From a virus: DNA of 42,589 nucleotides. Under the pieces are notes generated by a model. The model was not told the DNA's origin and did no database searches. It worked only from the letters and a program-made list of their open reading frames with translations. A program made the position numbers and the translations under genes. The stretch lies in the IMG/VR virus record IMGVR_UViG_3300009506_000073, positions 1 through 42,589 of that record; one strand, given 5' to 3'. Shown here one piece after another: positions 15,101-22,558 of the stretch (position 1 is its first letter; every line of letters starts with the position of its first letter).

Positions 15101-16676
15101 CACCGGCATTGTCGCCCATCAGACCCATGATCGGCGAGATCATGGCCATGCCTTCGCCGCCATTCTGAGAAGCGCCCCAGATCGGGGATGCGAAATATTT
15201 CCAGAAATCCCCGAGACCACCGCCGTCGCCATAGCGCGGGATTGCGCCACCCTGTGCAAAGCCGAAAAGTGAGCCGATAGAAGAAAGGCCCTTACCGCTT
15301 GATGCACCGCTCAGTGGCTCGATAGACGCACCCCAGCCCTTCGCAGGATCAAGCCCGCGCAGGATGTTGTCTATTCCAGCTCGTGCCGATTTTCCAAGGC
15401 TGATTGATTTCGATGGATCGAAGCCACCACCCTGATCACCGCCGCCACCCATATCGCTCATGCCCGGCGCGCTCGGAAGAGATGCATCCGGGATGATCGG
15501 CTTTGCGGGCCTCATCTTATTCCAAAGACCGCTAAACTCGCCGAACTGGTTGCCACGAATGAGATCAGCAATCTGCTCTTCAACAGACCCCCCGCCTGCA
15601 TATCCGCCAGTCGCCTTGTCGTAGTTGACCATTTTCATGCCGCCAAGTTCGCTGACCGCTTCAGGATGACGGTCTTCGACTTCCTGCGCCATGAGGCCGA
15701 TCTGGAAGCGCGGATCGCCCTTCATGCGGTATTTGTAGACTGTCTGGCCGTCATCAAGCTCGCCGACCGGCTCGATGTCTTCCTTCATGCGCTCGTCCGA
15801 GAACATGCTGGCGAGGGTTAGCGCGCTGCCGATGATGTTGCCAGCGCCCTTGCCCTGGCTGGCTGTTGCGTTCGTCGTGCTGGTGCCGGTCGTGTTGGTC
15901 GTGCCGCCCATGAGCGGACCGATGCCGGATACAATGCCCGCCAGCCACTGCTGAAGCTGGATCGGCCACATAGTCGCCATCTGCTGATTGCCTGAAGCCG
16001 CATCATAGAGCGACTGCAAGAACGCCTGCTGCTGACCGCCAGCGTTGATAAGGCTTTCAGCGCCCTGCAGACCGAGCGTCTGACCGAGTGTTCCGAGATT
16101 GGCGAACTGCTGCCCAGCTTGCATCTGGCGCGCGGAATCGCTCTGCGCAGCCGACAGGGCTTGCGAGAAGCCACCGGACAGCAGATCTGCAATAGTCTGA
16201 TCGCGAGATAGGTCTTGTGAGCGAGCCAGCTCTGCCTGAGCGATGCCGACACGATTTCCGCCAAGAGCATTCTGCGCAGCAGCATTTCCGATCACGTCCT
16301 GCTGCTGCACCGCATTGCTGCGATTGATGTTTGCCAGCGTGGCGTCGACGACCTGCTGCCGGTACGGGTCCATATAGTTGTTGATCTGCGCCGTTCCGAT
16401 TGGCGCAGCGCCCGCTGCCGTGTATCCTGAAGCCGCGTCCAGATAGGGAATGAAAGCCCCCTGCAGCGCGCCGATCAGATCATAACCGGCGAGCTGTTGC
16501 GGGGTCAGATCCGCGACATTCCGCGTCGTATCGTAATTGAAAGGCGTCTTCGCGACATTGCGGGCACCAGAGATCACATCCTGGTAAGAGCTATAAGCAT
16601 ACGGATCAGGCTTATATGTGCTCGTGCTGCTGCTATTCGTGGTCTGCGATTGCTTCTTAGAGCCCTTGCCGCACAT
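12162..16676 (-). CDS. Giant virion protein with S74-like and lytic transglycosylase domains, 1504 aa
   Basis: Likely DNA-ejection protein that opens peptidoglycan during infection. Residues 1-290 are Gln/Ala/Ser-rich and helical. Residues 291-355 match the peptidase S74 chaperone core: FSDERMKEDIEPVGE, GLMAQEVEDRHPEAV and MVNYDK, with S293 and K298 five apart as in the self-cleaving dyad. A long Gly-rich, Tyr-rich middle (356-880) holds repeated GGG[VS] boxes. Residues about 897-1065 are a lytic transglycosylase with catalytic E925 in FARIESSGDPNA, then YHGLFQLSNNEF. The C-terminal 430 residues are helical. It is followed by the second ejection protein. An S74-like module in the middle of the chain, not at the end of a fibre, is odd. 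Confidence 0.85.
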   Translation of the reverse strand: MCGKGSKKQSQTTNSSSTSTYKPDPYAYSSYQDVISGARNVAKTPFNYDTTRNVADLTPQQLAGYDLIGALQGAFIPYLDAASGYTAAGAAPIGTAQINNYMDPYRQQVVDATLANINRSNAVQQQDVIGNAAAQNALGGNRVGIAQAELARSQDLSRDQTIADLLSGGFSQALSAAQSDSARQMQAGQQFANLGTLGQTLGLQGAESLINAGGQQQAFLQSLYDAASGNQQMATMWPIQLQQWLAGIVSGIGPLMGGTTNTTGTSTTNATASQGKGAGNIIGSALTLASMFSDERMKEDIEPVGELDDGQTVYKYRMKGDPRFQIGLMAQEVEDRHPEAVSELGGMKMVNYDKATGGYAGGGSVEEQIADLIRGNQFGEFSGLWNKMRPAKPIIPDASLPSAPGMSDMGGGGDQGGGFDPSKSISLGKSARAGIDNILRGLDPAKGWGASIEPLSGASSGKGLSSIGSLFGFAQGGAIPRYGDGGGLGDFWKYFASPIWGASQNGGEGMAMISPIMGLMGDNAGGAGGIASLLGGGGLGGLLGMFADGGGVDEMPALPATPTMGGSAYDWMSAFAPGRVGNDYYDQGWLDLLRSRMKPSEATKVVTPAQDAVKPTSSTGKGKIGKGSRPVGGLGKGTKGTHAHGGPVRFNYGGRYGDYRYTGDIHDRGTGSYDDYGYWRGYVGAEHPWHEAVPYENYRTNPFGEQGPINRQGQLLPEDTSWYSSYYRNPTPIADQPNIAFDSAPTSLQSDAPRSQTREHYGYGYYNRPQASTGKGKGKGSSRSAPRSGFGLGKGSRAMGGRTYADGGGVRPGFELGGGLFDFLDLFNPISMAEAAPAIQFPQSTPKSDKLAMAPGIPGLDELFSDVPTMGEKTPTFTGAPAMADSAQPRITAGPFNRGVNDAIFNAAREYGVSPEDLFAFARIESSGDPNARTGSYHGLFQLSNNEFDRYGGGDIYNPVDNANAAALKLKAESADFERKYGRAPAPWELYMTHQQGEGGFQAHMSNPEGLAWENMASTAEGRQKGPAWAKAAIWGNVPKDARARYGSVDNMTSADFLDLWKGKVDRFRQPGAVASANTGAPAEPGAFGGPQGLVAKGMDREEPASNKYQSPQDQQTGGLLKRLFGIDFNPLRLNENERMALMSAGLTMMSTGDVGRGGLAGLQYLQGAEKQQQDASLAAQKLRLDIMTKMKPDFQQIGEDMYGGKQYGFVDPFKGTVTPVKSPGGDQRAAEDAQFAGLAGEDLIGALPPQIGSQVKAIVEGRMAPPSSFALKSPYWQKMLGYASQYEPGFDLTNWKVRSETRADFSKGKAAANIKSLNTVMGHLDSLDKAIEPLNNTRWPMLNTALNAVQTNIGDTGLQSAIKSFNVKKDAVATELMKVFRETGAGSVTEIQEWKKLIDTSDSPEALHTAVQAALDLIGSRMSAVNDQWNRVFSDNRNVEEILSPHAREIYQRLSGQAGTEGGQKGAQTAPSGVPAPKTQAEYEAIPSGTLYLHPDGQTKVKP

Positions 16677-16679
16677 GCC

Positions 16680-17189
16680 TTATTTTCCTGTTTTCGCATT
16701 CACCAAGAAGAACGCCCCGGCAGGAGGGCCGAGGCGTCGACGGTAGAGCCGAATTTTTTCTTCTGTTCTATCGTTTGAAATAATGCCGATCAGAAGCGGG
16801 ACATCGAAGCGTTCCGCGCATGATCTTCCGAATTCGATCAAAGCTTTCGCATTTGACGACCGCCGATATTCTGGCGCGACATAGTTGAAAAGCTCTTCGA
16901 GAATGACTTCGCCCGAATACCACATGGACGAAATCTGCATGTAGATCATGCCCTCGATCTTGCCGACTGGTCCGATCACGCCGATGATCGCGCCGTCTTG
17001 ATTGACGCCCTGCATCATCTTCTGCGCGACCAGCGCCCAATCGACATTCGAGATGCCGTTCTCGTGGTGAAGAGCCCGGCAAAATTGCATGATCTGGTTG
17101 AAGTCTTCAGGAGAGGCAGAGCGGACGCGCGGAAGGGCATTCGCAGAAACCGGCGTGGCCTGCGTTCCATTCATCGGAATGTCGAGCAT
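16680..17189 (-). CDS. GNAT-family N-acetyltransferase, 169 aa
   Basis: Acetyl-CoA-dependent acetyltransferase fold: VRSASPEDFNQIMQFCRAL opens the domain (about 22-40), a central beta sheet follows (GAIIGVIGPVGKIEGMIYMQ), and the acetyl-CoA loop region is VAPEYRRSSNAKALIEFG (about 103-120). The substrate is unknown. Its start overlaps the preceding stop as TAATG, so it is made with virion proteins and comes just before the ejection proteins; GNAT genes at this place are known in several podovirus groups. Confidence 0.75.
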   Translation of the reverse strand: MLDIPMNGTQATPVSANALPRVRSASPEDFNQIMQFCRALHHENGISNVDWALVAQKMMQGVNQDGAIIGVIGPVGKIEGMIYMQISSMWYSGEVILEELFNYVAPEYRRSSNAKALIEFGRSCAERFDVPLLIGIISNDRTEEKIRLYRRRLGPPAGAFFLVNAKTGK

Positions 17190-17695
17190 TATTGATTTGG
17201 TCCTGGCATTGCCTGCAGATCCTGAATGTGCTGCCTTCTGGTCTGCATGACGAGTTGATCGAGGATGTCGTGACCCAGGTCGATGTCGCCACCGCCCACT
17301 TCGGCCACGTCTTCTGGCGAGACAATGAATTCCCCATCGCTGACGAGGATATCGACAGCGCCGCCGCTCGCCCGCTTCGGCTTTGCCTTCTTCAGCGGCT
17401 TCGACATGGGGAAATGGCCGAAAAGCCGATCCATACCGGCCATGGTGTTGCCTTCGCCGAAAGCGGCCACCACATCGGCAGGAATAACGTATGAGCCCTT
17501 GCGGGCCGTGACTGGTAGTTCATCGGCTCTGCCCCCTGTCTTGCCCTTCATGGCCCCCACAGCGCCGCCTGCGGCCTTCTTGCGCGATTCCTTCAGTGCA
17601 ATGGCGACAGCCTGCTTGTGCGGTCTGCCTGAAGCTTGCAATTCGGCGATGTTCGCGCCGACCGTTGCCCGGCTCGATCCAGATTTCAGCGGCAT
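17189..17695 (-). CDS. Virion-associated hypothetical protein with GGAV boxes, 168 aa
   Basis: The N-terminus MPLKSGSSRATVGANIAELQ plus GRPHKQAVAIAL is a recurrent opening in phage late proteins of unknown role. Two Gly-Gly-Ala-Val boxes (43-46 and 111-114) precede small beta segments KGSYVIPADVVAAFGEGNT and VSDGEFIVSPEDV. The same box appears in the 1504-aa protein and in the 120-aa protein next to the portal, which suggests a shared structural element. Co-translated with GNAT. Confidence 0.7.
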   Translation of the reverse strand: MPLKSGSSRATVGANIAELQASGRPHKQAVAIALKESRKKAAGGAVGAMKGKTGGRADELPVTARKGSYVIPADVVAAFGEGNTMAGMDRLFGHFPMSKPLKKAKPKRASGGAVDILVSDGEFIVSPEDVAEVGGGDIDLGHDILDQLVMQTRRQHIQDLQAMPGPNQ

Positions 17696-17703
17696 GGCGT
17701 GCC

Positions 17704-18171
17704 CTATAGATTAATGATCAGGTAATTGAAGGTCTCGGTGCCCGCTGCCGAACCGGCATCTGCCGTATTGACATCGAATGAGACCCCGGCGACCCGGTTC
17801 GTGACATATGGGCCGGACGATCCAGAGACCAGCGTCGCGGCAGAAGCGTTCGTCGGCGTGATGAAGATCAGGCTCGACGCGGTGACATTGGCGTCGGCCA
17901 CCGTGGTCGAGGCGTCCGCATCCATAGTAAAGGTGCCCGCCGTGCCGCCGATGCCCAGAAAGGTCGTGAAGGCGGTCGTCAGTGAGTTGATCGCGGTCAC
18001 GATCATGCCCAACGCCGTGACGTTATCGCCGCCCGTATCGCCAAGCGCCTGAACAAGCTGCGACAGGTTCTGCGCCTGCGCGCGCTGCACGGTGATGTTG
18101 TCGTCGTCGCGTGAGCTGCCGCCAGACTGCAAGATTGCAGCCTGCTGCTCAGCCGTCAGTGATGGTGCCAT
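17704..18171 (-). CDS. Structural protein, probable tail-tip or fibre-like, 155 aa
   Basis: A helical N-terminus (TAEQQAAILQSGG to about residue 75, with a hydrophobic segment near 55-72) is joined to a compact beta domain (80-155: FTMDADASTTVADANVTASS, then YVTNRVAGVSFDV). This C-terminal domain resembles small receptor-facing modules found on phage tail components. It sits directly after the nozzle gene. No specific name is justified. Confidence 0.65.
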   Translation of the reverse strand: MAPSLTAEQQAAILQSGGSSRDDDNITVQRAQAQNLSQLVQALGDTGGDNVTALGMIVTAINSLTTAFTTFLGIGGTAGTFTMDADASTTVADANVTASSLIFITPTNASAATLVSGSSGPYVTNRVAGVSFDVNTADAGSAAGTETFNYLIINL

Positions 18172-18173
18172 GT

Positions 18174-20444
18174 CTATCTGCGCCCGTCCGGTGCGAAGCG
18201 GAACCGCAGCAGCCCGAGCCGCCAGAAGGAACCGCTATCAGAGCTGGAAACCGTGACCGAGATCTGGCGAGCCCGGATGCGGCAGTCGATATATTGCGTC
18301 GCCTGCGTCATCAGGAACGGCCCATATGTGACCGGCGTCTCGCCGGGCGTCTCGACCGCATTGATGGTGATCATCACCTGCGCGTCTTGATCGCCGCCAT
18401 ACGATCCCCACTTCATGTCCGGGATGATCTGGTCGACGATGAAGAAGTTCTGACCCTCATCGAGATAGAAGAATCCGGTCGTGAAGCTCGGCGTCAGCGG
18501 CTCGGTGTCCGCATCGTATCCGGTCTCATGCTGGTAAAGCAGCCCGGTATTGCCGCCGATGGCTATCGGTGCGCCGAGAACCGAGCGATCAATCCACGCA
18601 AGACGTGACATCGGTCCTGCATCCCAGGTGTTTTCGACGATGTTCAGCTTCACATATTTATCGGGATAACCCAGGCCGCCCGATGCGGATGGAAAGAAGA
18701 ACCACACCTCGGTGAAGTCGGTGTTCGATGCCGCGACGCATTTATGCGCGTTCGTTTGGTCGAGATCCTGAAAGACAAAATCCCAGACGGAGCAAGGCAA
18801 TGGCTGCACACCGCTTCCAGTATACATGAAGAAGTTGCTCTTCCCCATCCAGAAGACGCCATTTCCGAGCTGTGCCCAGGCGTGTTTCCCGATCAGGCCG
18901 CAATTCGAACCGATCTTGTTGAAGCTATAGATGAGCGGATAACCGAGATAAGTCATCGCCCAGCATTCAAGATCGGTCCAGATCAGGTTCCGGTTCGGTG
19001 TCGCGCCAGCCCCGACGATTTCCGATCCTGTCGGGATGCGGAAATTTCCGGCCTGCGTGGTGACTGTCGCGGTCCAGTTCGTGAAATCCGACACATTGCT
19101 ATAGGCCACCAGAAGCGGGTCTTGATAAATGCCGATGCCGCCGAAGTCGCGGGCGCTGATCGATGACCCGTAGGCAATGACCTGCTGCTGCGCCATGCTG
19201 ACGAACATGCCGGTGTTGAACAGCGGCGCGGTCTCGATGACGCTCATGTTCTGAAAGCCAGATGTCGGACCCCAGGAATAGATGCCGCCATTTTCAGCAC
19301 CGGCAAGAAGGATTTCGCCCCAGTTGTCGAGCGTCCAGTCTGTCACGACAAGCGCAGTGCCTTCTTGAATATCCGGCGTCGTGCCGCCAATGCCATAAGG
19401 CCCCTCGCCATAGTCGGCCAGACCGTAGCCAGAGCCGCCACCGCGCGGACCGAGCGCAATATAATAAGTCAGAGCCACCTGACCATCGTTCATGAACGCC
19501 ACTGCCGAAGAGGATGCAGCCTCATTCGCGGTAATAACGAAGACATCGGCATTCGTAACACTGGTGACGCTGTATCTTCCCTGAATGGTAATGCCGCCGA
19601 CCACTGTCGGAAGATCCAAGATCACATCATTGCCGACGCTCTGGGCATGGTCCTGAAGGGTCACGCTGACAGCAGATTCCCCGCTGGTCGTCGTGAACAT
19701 CGGAACCGCCGCGAATGACAATGTGCCCCCGGTGGTGTAGGGGGTGAACGTGCTGGTGTCCTCGATCTCAAAGGTGTTTGCGCCGGTATCCAGGTTCGTC
19801 ACGGTCTGGATCGTGCCGTTCACCTCTGCCATGCCGCCGACGCCGAAAATATAGACCAGATCGCCCTCGGCGATATTGTCCGCACCAGAATAAGTCACGA
19901 CACCGGGATTAGCCTGCGTAATGTCCGTGATCGTCAGGTTTGCCCTTGTCTTCGAAGCGTTCGCTTGCGCCTCGATGGTATAACTGGTGGCGCTGGTGCG
20001 CGTGGCGATGGAATAAAGACCCGACAGGATTATGCCGCCGATGCTGACCGGCGTGCGAAAATAGACGCTATCGTCCGGGGTCACATTGCTGATATTGGTG
20101 TCGGTGATCTCGATCGTGGCATCAGAGGCCGTGCTTTCGAAATCTGGGTCGTCTTCGGTTTCCAGCGTCTGCGGGGACAGTTCAGAGAGCGCGCTGTTCA
20201 AAGCGAACAGGCCCGTCGTGGTGCCAATCGCCAGCCGCTTGTTGTTATTCAGGTCCTGCCACGCATGCAGAGCCTTCCCTTCACCGTCGATGGCCAGGGG
20301 ATAGTATTTTTGCCAGCCGCCAAGTTTTTGGAACAGGCCAGCCTTAAAGCGACCATAGGTGATATCGACATATGCCGCCTTATCATAGGTGGCAGTCTCT
20401 TCGACATCGAGCCCAGGTTCGAGGCGGATTTCACCGAGCGGCAT
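18174..20444 (-). CDS. Tail nozzle / stabilisation protein, P22 gp10 or T7 gp12-like, 756 aa
   Basis: A large beta-rich protein of the size and style of podovirus nozzle proteins, which form the hexameric tube below the adaptor and hold DNA in the head. The N-terminus (GEIRLEPGLDVEETATYDKA) and the repeated short blades (FQKLGGWQKYYPLAIDGEG, LHAWQDLNNNKRLAIGT) suggest a beta-propeller, with an inserted beta domain at about 95-320. The C-terminal half has aromatic-rich strands (WTDLECWAMTYLGYPLIYSF). It directly follows a tail-tube-A-like adaptor, the T7 gp11-gp12 order. Confidence 0.75.
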   Translation of the reverse strand: MPLGEIRLEPGLDVEETATYDKAAYVDITYGRFKAGLFQKLGGWQKYYPLAIDGEGKALHAWQDLNNNKRLAIGTTTGLFALNSALSELSPQTLETEDDPDFESTASDATIEITDTNISNVTPDDSVYFRTPVSIGGIILSGLYSIATRTSATSYTIEAQANASKTRANLTITDITQANPGVVTYSGADNIAEGDLVYIFGVGGMAEVNGTIQTVTNLDTGANTFEIEDTSTFTPYTTGGTLSFAAVPMFTTTSGESAVSVTLQDHAQSVGNDVILDLPTVVGGITIQGRYSVTSVTNADVFVITANEAASSSAVAFMNDGQVALTYYIALGPRGGGSGYGLADYGEGPYGIGGTTPDIQEGTALVVTDWTLDNWGEILLAGAENGGIYSWGPTSGFQNMSVIETAPLFNTGMFVSMAQQQVIAYGSSISARDFGGIGIYQDPLLVAYSNVSDFTNWTATVTTQAGNFRIPTGSEIVGAGATPNRNLIWTDLECWAMTYLGYPLIYSFNKIGSNCGLIGKHAWAQLGNGVFWMGKSNFFMYTGSGVQPLPCSVWDFVFQDLDQTNAHKCVAASNTDFTEVWFFFPSASGGLGYPDKYVKLNIVENTWDAGPMSRLAWIDRSVLGAPIAIGGNTGLLYQHETGYDADTEPLTPSFTTGFFYLDEGQNFFIVDQIIPDMKWGSYGGDQDAQVMITINAVETPGETPVTYGPFLMTQATQYIDCRIRARQISVTVSSSDSGSFWRLGLLRFRFAPDGRR

Positions 20445-20447
20445 CTA

Positions 20448-21119
20448 TTAAGCCCCCGTCGAGCCGAATGCTTGGAACTTCTTCCGCATTTCTTCAGCGC
20501 TGGCCGAGGCAAGGCGCATCTGATAGTCGGATTCCCAGCTCAGAGCCATCTTGGGGTCATCGGCCTGCGATCCAAAATTGCGCATATAGCCTGAAGCTGC
20601 CACCATTGAGGCCGCCAGAAACAGGTCCGGCAGATATTGCGACAAAAATGTCGTGGTGTTCGATGCCGACAGCGATGCTGGCCGGATGGTGCCGATCACC
20701 TCGACCGTGAAGGCTGCGCCAGGGGGAGGGCCGAAGAGAACCTGCTGATCGGTCAGCGGCGCATATTTCGACGGAATGGTGGTGGCGCTCGCTGCTGTTT
20801 CAGAGGGCCACAGCAGATCGATCGCCTCGCGCGAGACCTTAGTCAGCGGCACCCGCTCATTGCTGGAATTAAAAATGTTGATCGATTGCACCGTGACGAA
20901 GCGCCCCTGATCTTGCGGCAGCGTAAAGCTGCGCTGATTGGCGCTTGTCGTGGCCGATGTGTCAGAAACGATGGTCGAAAGCAGGTCGAGGTCGCGATAA
21001 ATGCGCTGCTCGGCCTGATCGATTATCGTCGGCAAAATGATGACGAAATTTGTCTCGGTCGAGCTGATGTTCACCTCGGTCGAGAGCGCCGAGACGAATG
21101 TGGCGTAGGTGTAAGCCAT
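20448..21119 (-). CDS. Tail adaptor, T7 gp11-like, 223 aa
   Basis: The N-terminal helical part contains NFVIILPTIIDQAEQRIYRD, a typical start for the adaptor proteins that form a ring under the portal. A beta section follows (RSFTLPQDQGRFVTVQSINI) with the pattern IPSKYAPLTDQQVLFGPPP, then helices (LPDLFLAASMVAASGYMRNF). The length is close to T7 gp11 (196 aa). It is adjacent to the nozzle gene. A second adaptor-like protein lies at 27398, closer to P22 gp4. Confidence 0.7.
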   Translation of the reverse strand: MAYTYATFVSALSTEVNISSTETNFVIILPTIIDQAEQRIYRDLDLLSTIVSDTSATTSANQRSFTLPQDQGRFVTVQSINIFNSSNERVPLTKVSREAIDLLWPSETAASATTIPSKYAPLTDQQVLFGPPPGAAFTVEVIGTIRPASLSASNTTTFLSQYLPDLFLAASMVAASGYMRNFGSQADDPKMALSWESDYQMRLASASAEEMRKKFQAFGSTGA

Positions 21120-21349
21120 TAGCCTACTTCCTTCGCCAGGGCCTCATGCATGGCCATCACTGCTCGATAGATGGTTCGCGCCTCGCTTTCGGCCTTTATC
21201 GCCGTCAGCGCGCTACCTGAGCCGCCAGAGATGGCTGCGGCCATATGGGCGACGATCCGGTCTTCGCGGTCCTGCGCGGCTTCCTGGCGCTTCTGAGCGG
21301 TCATGCCGCCGTTCACCTGAAAGCGGACGTTGATCTGATGGTCTGTCAT
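21119..21349 (-). CDS. Hypothetical small late protein, 76 aa
   Basis: Begins MTDHQINVRFQVNGGMTAQK. A short beta start (INVRFQV) is followed by a helical body ending with an Ala-rich helix. Chained at both ends by TAATG overlaps between a structural protein and the tail adaptor, so it is probably a minor virion or assembly protein. Family not recognised. Confidence 0.65.
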   Translation of the reverse strand: MTDHQINVRFQVNGGMTAQKRQEAAQDREDRIVAHMAAAISGGSGSALTAIKAESEARTIYRAVMAMHEALAKEVG

Positions 21350-21741
21350 TACTGGATCTCGAAAACGCAGTTGCCGACTTGGATGGTCAGGCTGTCGCCG
21401 GTCGTCACATCCTTCTGCGTGACCTGTGCCGATGCCAGAAGGTTGCCCGCCGTGATCGCGTCATAAACGGCCACATAGTTTACCGAGGCGTTGCCGTTCG
21501 CATTGCTGGTGAAGGTGATGATCGCGTCGTTAACGGCCTGCGCCGAAGCTGCCGCTGCCATGGCCGTGGTCAGGTCGATGCGGTTCGATGATCCGGTGAG
21601 CGTGCTGATATTCTCGGTCCCGGCACCTTGCGGATCGCCGTTAAATGTCGTGATATAGCGCGTCGCGGTCGCTGCTGGATCGGCATTGCCGACCAGCCAG
21701 TCGAGCATCGCATTGCGCGGGGATGTCGTGAAAGCTGCCAT
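21349..21741 (-). CDS. Structural protein, small beta-sandwich type, 130 aa
   Basis: Begins MAAFTTSPRNAMLDWLVGNA. A helical start with NAMLDWL, then beta strands with YVAVYDAITAGNLLASAQ and GDSLTIQVGNCVFEI, a pattern of small phage late proteins near fibres. It lies three bases after the ANL2 start region's gene end and just ahead of the adaptor and nozzle. Likely a virion component; no more specific role can be given. Confidence 0.65.
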   Translation of the reverse strand: MAAFTTSPRNAMLDWLVGNADPAATATRYITTFNGDPQGAGTENISTLTGSSNRIDLTTAMAAAASAQAVNDAIITFTSNANGNASVNYVAVYDAITAGNLLASAQVTQKDVTTGDSLTIQVGNCVFEIQ

Positions 21742-21743
21742 GT

Positions 21744-22553
21744 TCAGTAATTCCTTTGCGCGTTGCGCCCGTCAACATAGAGAACGCCCCGATCGAAGCG
21801 TCCCCTATCGCCGATTTTGTACCAGCCGCCATCAAGCGGAAATTCGGTGTCTGATCCGAGATAGCCATCGGCCACGTAAGGCGTCTTGACTTCAATCTGA
21901 CCGTCGACAATCCTCACTGCGACATCATGGGCCAGCCTTCCGACCTTTCCATCAGCGATGCCGCCGCCATTCGAGAACGCTACCAGACTGACCTCTGACG
22001 CCCCATAGCAATTGATCACCGACACCTCGAAGGCTTCAGCAATCGTCCGCCTCTGCCCTTCCGTGAGCGTCTGACCGGCCAGAGAGATGCAGCGCAAGGT
22101 GCCTCGCTTCGGCATCGTCCCGGCGCGAACCAGCGCCATGGTTGCATCGAAATACGAGACCCAGCAGGTGACGCCATGGTCGTCGATGTAGTCGGCCACC
22201 CCGCGCGGATCATCTGTGTCGGCCCACGGCACCGCCTTCAGCCCAGCCATCATCGGGGCAAGCTGTCCAGCGATAATGCTATGCGAATGCGCGAACAGGC
22301 TGGTCGGCATCGTCACACGCATGTTGTCCATGCCCATGGCGGCGACCAGATTGGCGCATCGTCCTTTGACTTTGGGCCACGGCACGATCACACCCTTGCG
22401 CTTACCGGTCGTGCCCTTGGTCCATGTGATCATGGCTGGATCGCCTGAATAGGCCAGTGCCAGATCCATCAGCTCTGCGTCATCGATCTCGATGACCGCG
22501 CTGTCGCCCTCTTCCATCGCCTCGATCAGCAGATTGCCGACGAATGGCTGCAT
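21744..22553 (-). CDS. ANL-superfamily (AMP-binding) protein 2, truncated, degenerate motifs, 269 aa
   Basis: Core motifs of adenylate-forming enzymes in order: P-loop A3 as TWTKGTTGKRKG (43-54), A5 as NCYGASE (181-187, E187 the Mg ligand), A7 as WYKIGDRGRF (244-253, D249 the ribose ligand) and the hinge VDGRN (260-264), after which it ends. It lacks the first ~150 residues and the whole C-terminal lid with the catalytic Lys (A10). Compared with ANL1, the P-loop Ser is Lys (K46) and the A7 Thr is Ile. Start 22553 is chosen because it aligns with the ANL1 start; longer starts overlap ANL1. Clearly paralogous to ANL1 (for example DDHGVTC and LRCIS in matching places). Function unknown; adenylate binding or a scaffold partner are options. 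Confidence 0.85.
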   Translation of the reverse strand: MQPFVGNLLIEAMEEGDSAVIEIDDAELMDLALAYSGDPAMITWTKGTTGKRKGVIVPWPKVKGRCANLVAAMGMDNMRVTMPTSLFAHSHSIIAGQLAPMMAGLKAVPWADTDDPRGVADYIDDHGVTCWVSYFDATMALVRAGTMPKRGTLRCISLAGQTLTEGQRRTIAEAFEVSVINCYGASEVSLVAFSNGGGIADGKVGRLAHDVAVRIVDGQIEVKTPYVADGYLGSDTEFPLDGGWYKIGDRGRFDRGVLYVDGRNAQRNY

Positions 22554-22558
22554 CGGAA

